Positions 44,916 through 55,131 of a stretch of 64,000 nucleotides of DNA are shown here, piece by piece. The position numbers and the translations under genes are program-made. Numbering within the stretch: position 1 is the first letter of the stretch; each line of letters begins with the position of its first letter. This DNA is from JANQMY01 sp965228775 (GTDB lineage Bacteria; Pseudomonadota; Alphaproteobacteria; JANQMY01), in NCBI GenBank assembly GCA_965228775.1, contig OZ245840.1:1178001-1242000 (forward strand), written 5' to 3'. A model generated the notes under the pieces. That model was not told the origin of the DNA. It did not search any database and was given only the letters and a program-made list of their open reading frames with translations.

Positions 44916-45698
44916 TCAGCGAGAATTTGGCAGATCGCTGCGCGTAAAGGTCGTGCTATCTATAGGGCCATCTACAATATTAGGCCGCTCACTTTCCCGC
45001 GCTAGCTTGATCCACGCGTCGAACTCGCTATCCACAAGCCGTTCGAAAGTCTCGTAGGCATCATCTAGCTTCTTTTCATTGATAGCCGAAATAATATCGA
45101 GAAGCAGTCCTCCCCTATGTTCCGCATAGTGAACGCGGAAAAAAGCGGTGTAATGAGGCCCCTTCCTCATCCACAATCGTTGAATGAGAGTCAACAGATA
45201 GGGAGACGATGCCAATTCATAAAGCCTGAAATGCAGATTGTAATTAGCCTCAATAACAGCTGGCCAGTTATTCTCTGCATACGCAGCTTGCAATTTGCGA
45301 GATTGCGCTCTTATCTTTTCGATAAACACATCATCAACTTGCGCAAACCCTCTTCTTGCAGCAAGACCCTCTAGCGCTTTCGTAACATCATGAAGCTCCA
45401 TTATTTCCGCTTCTGACAAAATTGGCACCACAACGGAGCCATTCGGCAACATGGTAAGTACATGCTCTGCTACGAGTCTTTGGAGTGCCTCACGCACAGG
45501 CGTGACACTCACATCCATTGCAACGGCTAACTGGCGGTTGGTCATCTTCTGACCTGGTTGAAGGCGACCCACGAGAAGAGCGTCTCGCATTTTTTCATAG
45601 ACTTGATTCTGTAAAGTAGGACGCATGCGCATTGACCTCTGCCTGGGCAGTTCCTCTATTTTATCATTATACGGATAATTGGATTGCCAATCAGCCAT
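44916..45698 (-). CDS. GntR-family transcriptional regulator (FCD type)
   Basis: 260 aa. N-terminal winged helix (VYEKMRDALLVGRLQPGQKMTNRQLAVAMDVSVTPVREALQRLVAEHVLTML) and C-terminal FCD domain with Asp/His residues (HDVTKALEGLAAR, NYNLHFRLYELASS, HRGGLLLDIISA) that usually bind a metal and an organic acid. ATG at 45698 is taken; a TTG 27 bases upstream is possible. It lies 18 bases... of intergenic space after the methyltransferase gene region and may regulate either neighbour. Confidence 0.88.
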   Translation of the reverse strand: MADWQSNYPYNDKIEELPRQRSMRMRPTLQNQVYEKMRDALLVGRLQPGQKMTNRQLAVAMDVSVTPVREALQRLVAEHVLTMLPNGSVVVPILSEAEIMELHDVTKALEGLAARRGFAQVDDVFIEKIRAQSRKLQAAYAENNWPAVIEANYNLHFRLYELASSPYLLTLIQRLWMRKGPHYTAFFRVHYAEHRGGLLLDIISAINEKKLDDAYETFERLVDSEFDAWIKLARESERPNIVDGPIDSTTFTRSDLPNSR

Positions 45699-45756
45699 GA
45701 CTTTTCGTTTTCTATTGTTCGTCAACTGCGCCCTTAGCGTTTCAATGACAACGTCA

Positions 45757-47316
45757 TCACTGCGGCCCTTCTGGCGGCAGCATTGTCGCCGCGCCCATTC
45801 TTATCAAATGTGGTATTAGAGTATTGCTAACCAGCTCACTCTCTTTCGCCAAAATCGACTTCAGACTTTCAAGACTAGCAATCGGTTTTTGCTGAGCATC
45901 GTGAACGGTGAGGCCCTGCTTGCCAAGTCTTTCCCAAAGATTTCCAACATCCCCACCCAAAATAAAAAACAGGAGAAGCCTTTCTTTCATTCCGAGCAAA
46001 ATAGGCTTTCCATAGGCTGGGCCAGAAAAACCAATCGGTTGTGGCGACAATAGGTGTTCTTCCATTAGAACACTGTTCAACCTGGTCGCCATCACAATGG
46101 TCGACGAAACAGTCGTATCGATCCGTTGGTCTGTTTCAAATCCGATTTCCAACAGATTAAGGGTATAAAGAAGGAGCAGCGCCTTCCACCACTCTTCTTC
46201 CTCAAAAGCACTTAGCCCGTCATTGGCGGCGATTTGAGAAACGCTCGCGCCATCCACACCGATCTCGCTAAGTATGGCCTGATACACCGGCGATCGTAGA
46301 TTGATACCGGTGGATTGAGAAAGTTGATCAAGCGCCATTGGCTCGCTTCCGGCTGGCAAGGCTCTTACATACAAATCGGCCACTTGATCAAGCACAGTTT
46401 GGCGTCCAGCAGAGGCCAACGGTTTTGCGTATAAGTCGATGCGCATCACAGCATCGTTTAATACGTCGGCAATACTCTCACGTTGCGCGATGTTTCCGAT
46501 ACCTGAAATGTAGTCTCGATGCTCAAGCGGGACACGCAACTTCAGCGAATTCATTCCCATTTGAGCCTGCCCAACGAAATCGAATCCCATTTGCTTTGCG
46601 TCTTTAGCTACCTCTCCGAACCAAAAGCTTCGTTGCCCGTACTCTAAGATTTCTCTTTGGGTAACATCTGATTGGGTTGCCATTAGTTGCTCCAGAAACT
46701 GGCTGCCTGGAGAGTTGGCCGCAAATAGGTTTGCCCTTTTCTGCCTTAGAACATCCGCAGTTTTTAGAGAATTTTCGACACTTGACCCGGGCGTATTATT
46801 GCCTTCCATCGACAAGATACGCATCAGATCATAAACAGCATCCACTTGCACCATACCCGGCTTAACCGAATAGTGGAGGCAGAAAAGACCATTATCCGAA
46901 ACCTTGTTTCGCGCTTCTTGCATTATTGTTGAACGGGTTTGATCATTCGCCCAGGAATAAAGACCTGAAACAACAAAAAAATCCGAATGCGGAACATCAG
47001 GGATCGCGTTGGCGTTCCAATCGACCATTTCGAAGACCACATTCGTCAAACCGGCCCGTTCGGCGAGTGACTTTCCTTCTTCTATACCTTCGCGGCTTCG
47101 ATCAAATCCGAAAAAGGAAGCCCAGGGATAGCATTCCGCGAGCATACAAAGAGCAGCACCATTGCCACATGCTAGATCTGTGTAAGTGAAGGGTTGAGTA
47201 GGCGCCACGGTTCGAAAACCGCGCCCGGCTGCCACCAACGCAAGATTGATAGGCGTAAGATGGTGGCTGAATAGAATAGGAGACAGCGAAATCGAGTGCT
47301 GTTGGCTGTTGTTCAC
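45757..47316 (-). CDS. Methyltransferase with PKMT-type regulatory domain
   Basis: About 519 aa. The class I methyltransferase core (YTDLACGNGAALCMLAECYP; FGFDRS) is followed by SDFFVVSGLYSWANDQTR and a middle methyltransferase-regulatory domain, as in rickettsial protein-lysine methyltransferases PKMT1/2. SVKPGMVQVDAVYDLMRIL is typical of that subfamily. Start is a GTG at 47316 or a TTG at 47334; neither has a strong site. Possible target: an outer membrane protein or polysaccharide component. Monocistronic. Confidence 0.75.
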   Translation of the reverse strand: MNNSQQHSISLSPILFSHHLTPINLALVAAGRGFRTVAPTQPFTYTDLACGNGAALCMLAECYPWASFFGFDRSREGIEEGKSLAERAGLTNVVFEMVDWNANAIPDVPHSDFFVVSGLYSWANDQTRSTIMQEARNKVSDNGLFCLHYSVKPGMVQVDAVYDLMRILSMEGNNTPGSSVENSLKTADVLRQKRANLFAANSPGSQFLEQLMATQSDVTQREILEYGQRSFWFGEVAKDAKQMGFDFVGQAQMGMNSLKLRVPLEHRDYISGIGNIAQRESIADVLNDAVMRIDLYAKPLASAGRQTVLDQVADLYVRALPAGSEPMALDQLSQSTGINLRSPVYQAILSEIGVDGASVSQIAANDGLSAFEEEEWWKALLLLYTLNLLEIGFETDQRIDTTVSSTIVMATRLNSVLMEEHLLSPQPIGFSGPAYGKPILLGMKERLLLFFILGGDVGNLWERLGKQGLTVHDAQQKPIASLESLKSILAKESELVSNTLIPHLIRMGAATMLPPEGPQ

Positions 47317-47546
47317 GGTTTGTTTACATCTCAAAATTGTTACTTTTGCCTGTATTAAGACGGTTCAGACCATACATCAACACAAACTGACACATATTAA
47401 CCTGCTGAAACCAAAAGCGTTTCTTGAAACTCACTAACTTTTTTTATTTGAACATAATGTTCGAGGCATGACAGCGTTTTCAATACCGACTATGTTTTGG
47501 TTTGGGGTATGGAAACTTCAGATCATGGGAAGCAGAGAGGGATCAT

Positions 47547-48014
47547 ATGTATAAGAAGACTTGGCTGGCTGGCGTACTTGCGGCCGCTACCATTGGCTTC
47601 GCGTTCGCACCGTCAGTGAATGCGCAAGAGAAATCAGCGGAACAGTTGCGGCAAGAACAGGCGGCTAAGACATGCCTAAGCGTCGAAGGTAATGTCCAAA
47701 AACGGATCGATGCATGTACTTATCTGATTGATAATTCAGATCAGCTCATCTTGCAGAACGAAGCTGCAAAGCCTCAATATATGGCCGTATTTCACTACAA
47801 CCGAGCTGCAAACTACCTCGAAATTCAAAGTCTGCCAGAAGCGCTCGACGACCTGAATAAGTCCATTGAGTTCAATCCTGACTACGCTACTGCCTACTTC
47901 ATGCGTGGTGAGCTCTACACGATGCTAAATCAAAACAAGCAAGCGAAGGCCGACTACAAGAAAGCGGCTGAGCTGGAGCCGGACAACAAAAAATATCGGG
48001 ACAAAGCGAAGTAA
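47547..48014 (+). CDS. Secreted TPR-repeat protein
   Basis: 155 aa. Signal peptide with cleavage near VNA-QEK (residue 26), then two to three tetratricopeptide repeats (VFHYNRAANYLEIQSLPEALDDLNKSIEFNPDYATAYFMRGELYTMLNQNKQAKADYKKAAELEPD). Two Cys (KTCLS and IDACTY) could pair. GAGAGGGA precedes the ATG; a strong terminator follows. A single-gene unit. Confidence 0.85.
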   Translation: MYKKTWLAGVLAAATIGFAFAPSVNAQEKSAEQLRQEQAAKTCLSVEGNVQKRIDACTYLIDNSDQLILQNEAAKPQYMAVFHYNRAANYLEIQSLPEALDDLNKSIEFNPDYATAYFMRGELYTMLNQNKQAKADYKKAAELEPDNKKYRDKAK

Positions 48015-48049
48015 TTTCAAACATCGAGTGTCCTGATACCGACAAGAAG

Positions 48050-48075
48050 AGCGCTCCTTTTGGGGCGCTTTTTTT
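48050..48075 (+). terminator. Rho-independent terminator
   Basis: AGCGCTCC-TTTT-GGGGCGCT hairpin followed by seven Ts, at the 3' end of the TPR gene. It faces the end of meaB on the other strand. Confidence 0.9.
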
Positions 48076-48095
48076 CAGCTCCGCCTGGACAAAAA

Positions 48096-49097
48096 CTAAC
48101 TGGAATGAACCGCTAGAATTTTCTTTACTGCAGCGACTGCGGTCAAGCGCCCTGCGGCAACCTCGTTCTCTAGTTTTTGGATAAATGCCGCTTTTTCTTC
48201 GTCGCGATAGAGATTCTGCAAGATCTGAGCTTCAAGCAAATCTCTCATCCAAGTTATCAATTGCTGTTTGCGGTTGTTGGAGAACTCGCCACTTTTGCTC
48301 ATAGTCTCTTTGAACCGCAAAGCTGTATTCCAAACCTCGTCGAGCCCCTCATTTGTCAATCCGCTACACGTCACCACCGGTGGTGACCAGTTTTGACTTT
48401 GGGGCGTCAAAATATGCAGCGCCGCTCTGTACTCACCACTTGCAGCGTTTGCTCGACCTTTGTTTTCCCCATCAGCCTTGTTAATCGCGATCATGTCCGC
48501 AATTTCTAAAACGCCTTTCTTGATACCTTGCAGCTCATCCCCGGCCCCCGGAAGCATCAGCACCAAGAAAAAATCCACCATGCTTGCGACAACGGTCTCC
48601 GACTGTCCGACGCCAACGGTTTCAACGAGAACAATGTCAAAACCGGCTGCTTCACAAAGACTGATCGTTTCACGCGTTTTGCGGGCAACACCACCAAGAA
48701 CGCCGGATGTCGGCGATGGTCTGACAAAGGCATTGGAGTCGATGGATAACCTCGCCATGCGCGTTTTGTCGCCCAGGATACTGCCGCCAGATCGGCTTGA
48801 CGTCGGATCGACTGCGAGCACAGCCACCTTGTGCCCCTGCGCTGTCAGGTTGCTGCCAAAGGTATCAATAAAGGTGCTCTTTCCGACGCCTGGAACACCG
48901 GTAATTCCCAGACGATAGCTCTCTTGCTTGCGCTTCATTAGGCGCGTCAGCAACTCCTGCGCCAGTTCCTGATCGCGTGGGTTAGAACTTTCGACCAGCG
49001 TGATGGCCCTCGCCAAAACGGATCGTTCGCAAGAAAGAACGCCTTCTTCGTACTGATCTAACGAAAGTCGCCCTCTTGAGACATGGCTATTTTTCAA
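48096..49097 (-). CDS. meaB: MeaB, GTPase chaperone of methylmalonyl-CoA mutase
   Basis: 333 aa G3E-type GTPase. P-loop GVPGVGKST, AVDPTSSRSGGSILGDKTRM, ETVGVGQSE and NKAD (specificity) are all typical of MeaB/ArgK. It protects and reloads adenosylcobalamin in the mutase. No in-frame ATG gives the full N-terminus, so the start is a TTG at 49097. Located 44 bases downstream of mutB in the same operon. Confidence 0.93.
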   Translation of the reverse strand: MKNSHVSRGRLSLDQYEEGVLSCERSVLARAITLVESSNPRDQELAQELLTRLMKRKQESYRLGITGVPGVGKSTFIDTFGSNLTAQGHKVAVLAVDPTSSRSGGSILGDKTRMARLSIDSNAFVRPSPTSGVLGGVARKTRETISLCEAAGFDIVLVETVGVGQSETVVASMVDFFLVLMLPGAGDELQGIKKGVLEIADMIAINKADGENKGRANAASGEYRAALHILTPQSQNWSPPVVTCSGLTNEGLDEVWNTALRFKETMSKSGEFSNNRKQQLITWMRDLLEAQILQNLYRDEEKAAFIQKLENEVAAGRLTAVAAVKKILAVHSS

Positions 49098-49141
49098 CGT
49101 GGTGCATCCGCAGCATTTGGGATTGATACTGAATCAAGCGC

Positions 49142-51334
49142 CTATTGATCAGCGTGATGCAGCGCTTTACTTAGTTTCTCGATTAGCTCCACTACAGCTT
49201 CACTTATGACCGTTCCCGGCGGGAAGATTGCCTGTGCACCGGCAGCATACAGTTCGTCATAATCTTGTGGCGGAATAACACCACCAGCCACAATCATAAT
49301 ATCGCCGCGTCCGAGAGCCTCAAGTTCTGCTTTGAGCTGAGGGACAAGGGTAAGGTGGCCAGCTGCGAGAGAAGAAACGCCAACAATATGCACATCGTTC
49401 TCAACGGCCTGCTGAGCTGCCTCCGCTGGCGTTTGAAACAGTGGACCAATGTCCACATCAAAGCCAATATCAGCGAAAGCCGTCGCAATCACCTTTTGCC
49501 CTCGATCGTGCCCATCCTGCCCCATCTTTGCTATGAGGATTCTCGGTCGCCTGCCTTCGATCGCTTCGAACTGTTCCATCTGTGAACGGATCTTATCCGA
49601 CGTGCCGGCCATATCACCAAGTTCCCGTAAATAGACCCCACTGATCGCGTTAATCTCAGCCTTATGACGACCATAAACCTTTTCCAAGGCCATTGAAATT
49701 TCGCCGACAGTCGCTTTTGCCCGTGCCGCGTTGACCGACAACTCGAGAAGGTTTCCGCTGCCGCTTTTGGCAGCGTCTGTCAGTGCAGCGAGCGCCGCAT
49801 CCGTTTGTGCCTGATCGCGCTCACTCTTAAGCGCTTGAAGCTGAGCGATTTGTTTATCCCTAACCGTATTGTTGTCAACTTTGAGCACCTCAATCGACTC
49901 TGGCTCATCTAGGATGTACTTATTTACTCCAACCACAGTCTGTTGGCCGGAATCAATGCGAGCCTGGGTTTTGGCAGCAGCCTCCTCAATCCTCATCTTG
50001 GGAATCCCGGCTTCAATGGCTTTTGCCATTCCGCCCATACCTTCAATCTCTTGAATGTGAGTCCAGGCACGCGCTGCCAAATCATGGGTCAATTTCTCCA
50101 CGTAGTAGGAACCGCCCCAAGGATCGATAACACGACAAGTCCCACTCTCTCTCTGAATGAAGAGCTGCGTATTTCGGGCAATCCTGGCACTAAAATCAGT
50201 TGGCAGCGCAAGCGCCTCATCTAACGCATTTGTATGAAGCGATTGGGTGTGTCCGTGAGTGGCGGCCAAAGCCTCAATGCAAGTACGGACAACATTGTTG
50301 TATACATCTTGAGCAGTTAAGCTCCAACCGGATGTTTGGCAATGAGTACGAAGCGAAAGTGACCTTTGGTTTTTAGGGTCAAACTTCTTCATGAGATTTG
50401 CCCAAAGAAGACGCGCCGCCCGCATTTTCGCAACTTCCATGAAGAAGTTCATTCCGATAGCCCAAAAAAACGACAGTCGCGGAGCAAAGCTGTCAACATC
50501 AAGGCCAGCCGACAGGCCAGCCCGAACATACTCGATGCCGTCCGCAAGCGTATAGGCCAGCTCAAGATCCGCAGTCGCTCCGGCCTCTTGCATATGATAG
50601 CCGGAAATAGAGATCGAATTGAATTTCGGCATATTCGCGCTGGTGTAGGCAAAAATGTCGGAAATGATCTTTATCGATGGTGTCGGCGGATAAATATAAG
50701 TGTTCCGTACCATGAACTCTTTCAGAATATCGTTTTGAATAGTTCCCGAAAGCTTCTCTGGTGAAACCCCCTGCTCCTCCGCTGCAACAACATATAGCGC
50801 CAGAATCGGTAGAACTGCACCGTTCATTGTCATGGACACGCTCATCTTGTCCAGCGGAATACCACTGAACAAAGTTCGCATATCTATTATCGAGTCGATC
50901 GCCACTCCGGCCATGCCGACATCGCCCGCCACACGCTCATGATCCGAGTCGTAACCACGATGAGTGGCCAGGTCGAACGCAACAGATAGGCCCTTCTGTC
51001 CTGCAGCCAGATTGCGCCGATAGAACGCATTGCTTTCTTCGGCGGTAGAGAAACCAGCATACTGACGAATGGTCCACGGCTGATTGACATACATAGTTGG
51101 GTAAGGACCACGACCAAACGGCGCAATACCGGGGTACCCATCCAAAAAATCCAATCCTTCAAGATCAGACGGTCCGTATACGGGTTTTACGTCTATGTCC
51201 TCTGGCGTTCGCCATAAATCGAGAGGATCCCCACTATTAGCCCCCATCACCCTTTGTTCCCATTCCTTATAGGAACCTGGCCGGTCACGTTTGCTATCGA
51301 ACTGTAGAGATTTGAAGTCGGGCAATGTCGGCAT
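49142..51334 (-). CDS. mutB: Methylmalonyl-CoA mutase large (catalytic) subunit
   Basis: 730 aa. N-terminal TIM barrel (FLDGYPGIAPFGRGPYPTMY, QPWTIRQYAGFS) and C-terminal B12 domain with base-off cobalamin motif D-x-H-x2-G (KMGQDGHDRG, about 615-625). Catalyses (R)-methylmalonyl-CoA to succinyl-CoA. ATG at 51334 starts two bases after the small-subunit stop; sequences upstream of it in frame belong to mutA. Confidence 0.95.
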   Translation of the reverse strand: MPTLPDFKSLQFDSKRDRPGSYKEWEQRVMGANSGDPLDLWRTPEDIDVKPVYGPSDLEGLDFLDGYPGIAPFGRGPYPTMYVNQPWTIRQYAGFSTAEESNAFYRRNLAAGQKGLSVAFDLATHRGYDSDHERVAGDVGMAGVAIDSIIDMRTLFSGIPLDKMSVSMTMNGAVLPILALYVVAAEEQGVSPEKLSGTIQNDILKEFMVRNTYIYPPTPSIKIISDIFAYTSANMPKFNSISISGYHMQEAGATADLELAYTLADGIEYVRAGLSAGLDVDSFAPRLSFFWAIGMNFFMEVAKMRAARLLWANLMKKFDPKNQRSLSLRTHCQTSGWSLTAQDVYNNVVRTCIEALAATHGHTQSLHTNALDEALALPTDFSARIARNTQLFIQRESGTCRVIDPWGGSYYVEKLTHDLAARAWTHIQEIEGMGGMAKAIEAGIPKMRIEEAAAKTQARIDSGQQTVVGVNKYILDEPESIEVLKVDNNTVRDKQIAQLQALKSERDQAQTDAALAALTDAAKSGSGNLLELSVNAARAKATVGEISMALEKVYGRHKAEINAISGVYLRELGDMAGTSDKIRSQMEQFEAIEGRRPRILIAKMGQDGHDRGQKVIATAFADIGFDVDIGPLFQTPAEAAQQAVENDVHIVGVSSLAAGHLTLVPQLKAELEALGRGDIMIVAGGVIPPQDYDELYAAGAQAIFPPGTVISEAVVELIEKLSKALHHADQ

Positions 51335-51336
51335 TT

Positions 51337-53382
51337 TTAGTTTACCCCCAGCACGTTGTGGGCTTCTGTGAGAACCTCCAATACGTTCATGCCTGCATAG
51401 ACACATTCATCCACGCCAGCCTCCATCAGTTCCTCTTTATTTTGAGGTCGCCCTGCGAGATACAACCTTGCAACACCATTTTGAACAATAGCTTTCGTGA
51501 GAGCCTCACCGTTTTCGACATATTCTTCGTCGGAGGAGCAAATCACAACAAGCTGCGCTCCTGATGCCGCCACTGCCGCCGCCAGTTCATCAACAGCATT
51601 GAAGCCTTCGTTGTTTACGGCCTCAATGCCGCCTGCCTCAAACAGGTTCATCGCAAATGTGGCCCTCGCCGTGAACACGGCAGGCGTTCCCCAGTTCGCC
51701 AGAAAAATTCTAGGGCGGGTTCCAGATGTCTCCAAGAATTTATCGCTTGCTTCTCTGAGCGCTTCGAACGGAGCGGCGTCTCTATACTGAACAAAGGGTT
51801 CAGCAAGCGATTGCTCCCCAGACGGCATCAAATGTAAGAACTGGGCTCCATCTGTGATCTGCGCGAGGTCTTTCGCCAGGTTGTATGACACACCAGTGAC
51901 AGACTTGCCCTTTTCAAACCGCGCTTTGAGATTCTGCCGCAATTCTTCAAGCGGCGCGATATCGTCACTGGCAATATCTTCGTTCAAGTTCGGGAACTCG
52001 CTTACTCCCACACTTGCCTCGATACGGCGCGCAATATCCTCTGAGCGGCGTTTTCGAACTTCAGAGACGGACTTAGCGATTGACCCGTCGTTTAAAGACG
52101 AAACGATACCGCCATTCTTTTCAATCGATTGGAACTCTTGCCAACCTCTGTTCGCTAGTTCTTGAGTCAGGGACTCCAGATACCAAGACCCACCAGCCGG
52201 ATCCACCACCTTCGTCAACATAGACTCTTCAGCCAGAATGGTATGAGTGTTCCTCGCAATACGCCGACCCAGTTGGGATGGAATTCCAGCAATCGTATCA
52301 AATGGCTCGATGGTTATACAATCGGCCCCACCCAGGACGCTCGCGAATCCCGCGGTGGCACTCCTCAAGATGTTCACCCAAGGATCATATTTCGTCAGCA
52401 TACGGTGCGACGTGGCCGCGTGAATTTGCGTACTTAGAGCATTTTGTCCGCTTGCCGTACCAATATGAGCCCACAACAGCCGTAACGCACGCAGCTTTGC
52501 AGCCGATGCGAACAAGTCCGCATCTACCGGCAAAGTAAACCTGATTTGGTTGAACGCTGAGTCGAGAGGCAAGCCTGCTTCAACCAGTTGTTTCAGATAG
52601 GAGACCCCGGTCGCCAGGCAAATCCCCAGTTCCTGTACGTTCGATGCGCCAGCGCCATGATAGGCAGAAGAGTTGACAGTCAAGCAGGTCGCGTTGGGAT
52701 ACTGTTCAGCCAAATGGCGGCTTAGACTATGTACCCCGTCGAAGACCGTATCCGAAATGTTTGCCCCCGAGGCCAGCGCACCGATGGGGTCCGCATTTAC
52801 CGCGAGGCATACGCTCTCTTTAGGAACAGATTGCTGCTCACAGAACGTGAGGTAAGAAAGCGCTGCAGGCCAAAAGCCCATGCCGGCTTCCAAAGACACT
52901 TCGACCAGCTCGACGTGCACTGATGCTAGGACTCTCGTTAGGTCGTCCAGACCATGGATCGCCCCCCCTTTGTCACCCAGAAACTCCGAAAAGCCCACCT
53001 GACTTTCCGCAATGTTCTGGCGCACTGTACGGTCGAAAACGATCCCCAGCGACGTGACGCCGCCTTCCAGGTCTTTCAGAATTTGGGCATTTGTGGCCCC
53101 AGGATCTGGATGCCAGAACCGTTGTCGTGAGCGCCACGCCAATCCATCCGCAGGAATGGGCCCGAATCCTCTAACAAAGGGAAAAAACCCAGGATAACCG
53201 CCATTTACAGCTGCTTCCCCGCCCTTATATAGCGGATCTATGGCGATGCCATCGTAAGTCTCGTGCACAAGCGCTTGTTGAAAAGATCTACCCTTCAGTG
53301 CCTTTTCAGCAAGAAGGCGCCACTCTTCGTCGGATGACCCGACGAACTCCCGCCCCAGTTGCATTATTTCATTTGAATCCAT
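51337..53382 (-). CDS. mutA: Methylmalonyl-CoA mutase small subunit
   Basis: 681 aa. Homologous to the large subunit, but the C-terminal region lacks the D-x-H-x2-G cobalamin motif (ANWGTPAVFTAR in its place), as expected for the non-catalytic alpha/small subunit of the heterodimeric enzyme. It starts the mutA-mutB-meaB operon. Epimerase and propionyl-CoA carboxylase are not in the window. No cobalamin riboswitch was seen upstream. Confidence 0.93.
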   Translation of the reverse strand: MDSNEIMQLGREFVGSSDEEWRLLAEKALKGRSFQQALVHETYDGIAIDPLYKGGEAAVNGGYPGFFPFVRGFGPIPADGLAWRSRQRFWHPDPGATNAQILKDLEGGVTSLGIVFDRTVRQNIAESQVGFSEFLGDKGGAIHGLDDLTRVLASVHVELVEVSLEAGMGFWPAALSYLTFCEQQSVPKESVCLAVNADPIGALASGANISDTVFDGVHSLSRHLAEQYPNATCLTVNSSAYHGAGASNVQELGICLATGVSYLKQLVEAGLPLDSAFNQIRFTLPVDADLFASAAKLRALRLLWAHIGTASGQNALSTQIHAATSHRMLTKYDPWVNILRSATAGFASVLGGADCITIEPFDTIAGIPSQLGRRIARNTHTILAEESMLTKVVDPAGGSWYLESLTQELANRGWQEFQSIEKNGGIVSSLNDGSIAKSVSEVRKRRSEDIARRIEASVGVSEFPNLNEDIASDDIAPLEELRQNLKARFEKGKSVTGVSYNLAKDLAQITDGAQFLHLMPSGEQSLAEPFVQYRDAAPFEALREASDKFLETSGTRPRIFLANWGTPAVFTARATFAMNLFEAGGIEAVNNEGFNAVDELAAAVAASGAQLVVICSSDEEYVENGEALTKAIVQNGVARLYLAGRPQNKEELMEAGVDECVYAGMNVLEVLTEAHNVLGVN

Positions 53383-53633
53383 TTTCGTTCCCTTTGGCGG
53401 TTGTTTTAGCCGTAGGTCCTGAAGAATTCAAACTTTCCCGGTTGGAACTTTTCGCCCGTTGGTCAAAACCTGAGGTGATGCAAATAAGCGTGACGCCGAT
53501 ACAATCAGAAACTAGAACCTTCTTTGCTTGATTGAGACGACGCGATAGATTGCGGCCGCATTTGCTGCCCAATAAAACCAACAGCAAAAAACGTGCAAAA
53601 ATCAGTTCAGGTTTCAGCCAACGGAATAAATGA

Positions 53634-54116
53634 ATGACCCACACACCAACGACCGATCTGTGTGACGCACATGGAGACGGTGTTTCCGTATGCGATCCAA
53701 TATTCAGCGACTATGGAGGTGCCAAAGCGTTTGCTGGGCCGATTGTCACTCTCAAAACGTACGAGGACAACACAAAGGTAAGGGAGCTCTTGGAAATGCC
53801 AGGAGAAGGGCGTGTTTTGGTGGTAGATGGAGGGGGGTCAACTAGATGCGCTTTGGTGGGAGGGAATTTAGCAAAGCTTGCGGAAGAAAACGACTGGAAA
53901 GGGATCTTGGTTTTCGGCTGCGTTAGAGATCGCGATGAACTTGAAAGTGCCCTGGTTGGCATAAAAGCTATCGGACACATTCCCCGAAAAAGTGTCAAGG
54001 CAAACAGAGGTGATATCAATCAGCCAGTCAAATTTGCCGGTGTAACTTTTCTCGCTGGGCACTATTTGTATGCAGACAGAGATGGTGTCGTGGTCTCTGA
54101 AAAACCAATTGGTTAA
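53634..54116 (+). CDS. RraA-like protein (RNase E activity regulator family)
   Basis: 160 aa. TTDLCDAHGDGVSVCDPIFSDYGGAKAFAGPIVTL, LVVDGGGSTRCALVGGNLAKLAEENDWKGILVFGCVRD and the C-terminal DRDGVVVSEKP are typical of RraA. Some family members are instead HMG-type aldolases; E. coli-like length and lack of extension favour the RraA type. Divergent from mutA across ~250 bases without identifiable regulatory element. Confidence 0.88.
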   Translation: MTHTPTTDLCDAHGDGVSVCDPIFSDYGGAKAFAGPIVTLKTYEDNTKVRELLEMPGEGRVLVVDGGGSTRCALVGGNLAKLAEENDWKGILVFGCVRDRDELESALVGIKAIGHIPRKSVKANRGDINQPVKFAGVTFLAGHYLYADRDGVVVSEKPIG

Positions 54117-54258
54117 GCACACGAAGAAAATCATACACTTCGCCGATACGGAAAATTTAAGATCAGATCGGCCCAAGGACTAGTGATCTTGATTACGCTA
54201 AGCTAGCGTTTGGATGACCACACAGCGACTTAACCGTTTGTTGCATTAAGCTGATTAT

Positions 54259-55101
54259 ATGCAGTCAGATATTGATGAATTTTCATACGTCACAGAAAGT
54301 GATGGGCGTATCAAAAGGACCGTTATCCGTTCAATCGAGAGGCTCACCGGTCAGCCCAAATTGCGGCGAATGTATCTCGAAAACCAGGCAAATCCTCGCG
54401 CCGGTGAGTCTTTCTGGGACGCCGCAATTCGTCACCTAAAACTGAAGGTGATTTTCAATCCAGATGGGCTAGACAAAATACCCAACACTGGTCCCCTGGT
54501 AGTTGTGGCGAACCATCCTTTCGGCGTGTTAGATGGAATTGTGATCAGCTACCTGATTTCAAAAGTTAGATCAGACTTCCGCATACTCACAAATAGCGTG
54601 TTGTATAGAGCTCCAGAGATCCGGCCATATTTGCTACCAATTGACTTTGGTGAGGACAAAAACGCTCTCAGAACGAATCTGAAGACTCGCTCGGATGCCC
54701 GCATCCATTTATCCGATGGCGGAACAATTATCGTGTTTCCGGGAGGCACTGTTTCTACAGTTCCCAAGCCTTATTATCGACGTGCTATCGACCCGGCTTG
54801 GAAGCCTTTCACCTCGCAGCTCATACAAAAAAGCGCGGCGCCCGTTATTCCAATTTATTTTGATGGCCAAAACAGCAGATTGTTTCAGCTAGCAAGTCAT
54901 ATGAGCCCCACCCTCCGCCTGTCTTTGTTGTTCAACGAAGTGTACAGAAGAATAGGCACAAGCGTAGAACTGGTAATCGGCGATCCGATAGATGAAGGGA
55001 AACTATCGCAGTTCAAAGACAGGATTGAGCTGATGGCTTTCCTGAAGCAAGAAACATACGGTCTTGCATCTCAATTGGATAAAAAACCTCCTGGTCGCTG
55101 A
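54259..55101 (+). CDS. Lysophospholipid acyltransferase (PlsC-like)
   Basis: 280 aa. Acyltransferase motif I NHPFGVLDG (H-x4-D) near residue 96, FPGGTVS (motif III), and VIPIYFDGQNSRLF (motif IV). It resembles the OlsA/hemolysin-like acyltransferases that make ornithine lipids or phosphatidic acid. The region is somewhat AT-rich. Single gene with ATG at 54259. Confidence 0.88.
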   Translation: MQSDIDEFSYVTESDGRIKRTVIRSIERLTGQPKLRRMYLENQANPRAGESFWDAAIRHLKLKVIFNPDGLDKIPNTGPLVVVANHPFGVLDGIVISYLISKVRSDFRILTNSVLYRAPEIRPYLLPIDFGEDKNALRTNLKTRSDARIHLSDGGTIIVFPGGTVSTVPKPYYRRAIDPAWKPFTSQLIQKSAAPVIPIYFDGQNSRLFQLASHMSPTLRLSLLFNEVYRRIGTSVELVIGDPIDEGKLSQFKDRIELMAFLKQETYGLASQLDKKPPGR

Positions 55102-55131
55102 GACTGGAGCATCTGCCAATTAGAGTTATGG

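Noticed and set aside
53383..53633. Possible cobalamin riboswitch upstream of mutA
   Set aside because: No B12 box or long structured leader seen; the gap is short and mutA encodes an enzyme, not a transporter.
53369..53644. 91-codon minus-strand frame upstream of mutA
   Set aside because: Overlaps mutA and RraA starts, no ribosome site, no similarity; treated as intergenic.
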